Source of the DNA: Kosmotogaceae bacterium
GTDB lineage: Bacteria > Thermotogota > Thermotogae > Petrotogales > Kosmotogaceae
NCBI GenBank assembly: GCA_016933635.1
Contig: JAFGAP010000114.1
Location: 1 to 41,032 of the forward strand
Length of the DNA: 41,032 nucleotides
Direction of reading: 5' to 3'
Positions 39,989 through 41,032 of this stretch are shown piece after piece (position 1 is the first letter of the stretch; each line of letters starts with the position of its first letter). The notes beneath the pieces were generated by a model. That model saw nothing but the letters and a program-made list of their open reading frames with translations. It made no database searches and was not told where the DNA came from. The position numbers and the translations under genes were made by a program.

Positions 39989-40927
39989 ATGGAAAGCATC
40001 GGGAGACTAAGTTCTAAAGTGTTGGAGCACCTTAGTGATCCAGCTGTGAAGTCGGCAGTTAAAGTGAAATCTGCAATTCTGGGAGAAGCAAGCAATTTTC
40101 TTAGGGGAAAGAACTTTGTTGAGCTGCTTCCTACTATTGTATCTCCGATCACCGATCCTCTGAATCACGAAGTTCACAACACAAGGTTCACTTACTACGA
40201 TCAGGAATATCGCCTTACACAGTCAATGATATTTCACAAGCAACTGGCTTGTAAATCATTTGATAGGATCTTCATTGTTTCTCCGAATGTCAGACTTGAA
40301 ACATCGGAGAAGGCACTTTCAGGAAGACATCTATTCGAATTCAGTCAGATTGATCTTGAAATCCGGAACGCAAAGAGAGAGCAAATTATGTCCCTAATCG
40401 AAGATCTCATAATTACAGTAATGCATTCAGTGAAGAGAAGTTGCGGCGAAGAACTGGATCTTCTTTCCTCGGATCCTTCGGTCCCCTCAAAACCCTTTAC
40501 TACGGTGAAGTTCATTGACGCTTATGAACAGTATGGAAAAGACTTTGAATCGGTACTGTCCTCAAGTTTTAGCGAACCTTTTTGGTTAATTGATTTCCCA
40601 ATATGGGAGAGGGAATTCTACGACTTGTTGTCGGAAGATAAGAGAACACTCAAGGATATGGATCTAATACTTCCTTATGGATTTGGTGAGACTCTGTCCG
40701 GAGGAGAACGGGAATGGGAACATCAGAGAATCCTTGAAAGAATGGGCTTCAAAGGCAATGACCCTGAAGAACTCTCTTGGTACATGGATATCGCAGAAGC
40801 GGGAGAGCTTGTCCCGACTGCAGGTTGTGGAATTGGTGTAGAAAGACTGACAAGATATGTTTGTTCTCTAGACAACGTCTCAAGAACAAGACTCTTTCCC
40901 AAGGTTCCAGGGCAGAGATGGATATAA
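39989..40927 (+). CDS. AsnRS-like asparagine synthetase (archaeal AsnA type)
   Basis: 312 residues from ATG 39989 behind AAGGGGTGAG. It is a class II aminoacyl-tRNA synthetase core without the N-terminal anticodon-binding domain: motif 2 as VRLETSEKALSGRHLFEFSQIDLE (Arg102, Glu104) and motif 3 as GCGIGVERLTRYV near residue 290, with FGETLSGGEREWEH between. Such truncated AspRS/AsnRS paralogues in archaea make asparagine from aspartate, ammonia and ATP. They differ from the E. coli AsnA sequence family. The Asn-codon leader and the adjacent tRNA-Asn gene support this function. Alternative: a free-standing synthetase-like protein with another role. Confidence 0.82.
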   Translation: MESIGRLSSKVLEHLSDPAVKSAVKVKSAILGEASNFLRGKNFVELLPTIVSPITDPLNHEVHNTRFTYYDQEYRLTQSMIFHKQLACKSFDRIFIVSPNVRLETSEKALSGRHLFEFSQIDLEIRNAKREQIMSLIEDLIITVMHSVKRSCGEELDLLSSDPSVPSKPFTTVKFIDAYEQYGKDFESVLSSSFSEPFWLIDFPIWEREFYDLLSEDKRTLKDMDLILPYGFGETLSGGEREWEHQRILERMGFKGNDPEELSWYMDIAEAGELVPTAGCGIGVERLTRYVCSLDNVSRTRLFPKVPGQRWI

Positions 40928-40953
40928 AAAAACTCCCCCAATAGGGGGGAGTT
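40925..40953 (-). terminator. Intrinsic terminator after tRNA-Asn
   Basis: AACTCCCCC pairs with GGGGGAGTT (9 bp, 5-base loop). On the minus strand it is followed by a T-run from the A-rich stretch at 40926-40932. On the plus strand it also forms at the end of the asparagine synthetase gene, but the tail there (CTGG) is poor, so termination is mainly for the tRNA. Confidence 0.75.
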
Positions 40954-40954
40954 C

Positions 40955-41029
<75 letters not shown>

Positions 41030-41032
41030 ACA

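Overview
The window reads as a chromosomal segment of a Thermotogota bacterium, most likely a Mesotoga-like member of the Kosmotogales. This is an inference from gene content and not from a marker-gene search. The pointers are an hndABC-type NADH/ferredoxin module, pyruvate phosphate dikinase, a solitary OadB-like sodium pump subunit, SpoVS in an otherwise non-sporulation context, OpuC-type osmolyte uptake, several sugar or osmolyte transport genes, moderate GC, strong AGGAGG ribosome sites with frequent GTG/TTG starts, and repeated TGnTATAAT-type extended -10 promoters. No insertion sequences, phage genes or CRISPR arrays were seen.

Layout. 1-4572 (minus): an apparent five-gene operon made of a secreted DUF6305-like protein, an ion-transporter/DctM-like permease, a 58-residue membrane protein, a membrane-anchored M14/AspA-type hydrolase, and a secreted C69 peptidase cut by the window edge. 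5085-7964 (minus): a two-subunit 3-oxoacid CoA-transferase and a MATE exporter. 8111-8270 (plus): a short promoter-to-terminator unit that may be a small RNA. 8357-9618: a Nif3-like metalloprotein convergent with an acetyltransferase. 9697-12301 (minus): a uracil permease behind a long leader with an attenuator hairpin, a ferritin-like diiron protein, and SpoVS. 12421-17638 (minus): an orphan KorA-type subunit with its ferredoxin and OadB, then PPDK. 17848-21201 (minus): a complete four-gene osmoprotectant ABC transporter. 21499-26939 (minus): an MFS carrier, a lone sugar-binding protein, and the apt-pgi-85 aa-coaE operon.

From 27014 to 31987 the plus strand carries two tandem NuoE/NuoF modules. 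The first is a full HndA-HndB-HndC set. The second is a stripped paralogue whose N-terminal [2Fe-2S] ligands are all replaced and whose C-terminal ferredoxin domain is missing. No hydrogenase catalytic subunit is encoded nearby. A Rex-like site overlaps the predicted transcription start. Next come a translationally coupled lytic transglycosylase, GH13 glycosidase and EamA transporter, then smc and a radical SAM gene on the minus strand.

The most striking find is at 39816-41029. A promoter is followed by a 23-codon leader peptide with three consecutive Asn codons, mutually exclusive hairpins and an 11-bp terminator, and then an AsnRS-like asparagine synthetase gene. A tRNA-Asn(GTT) gene follows on the opposite strand. 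This has every visible part of a ribosome-mediated asparagine attenuator.
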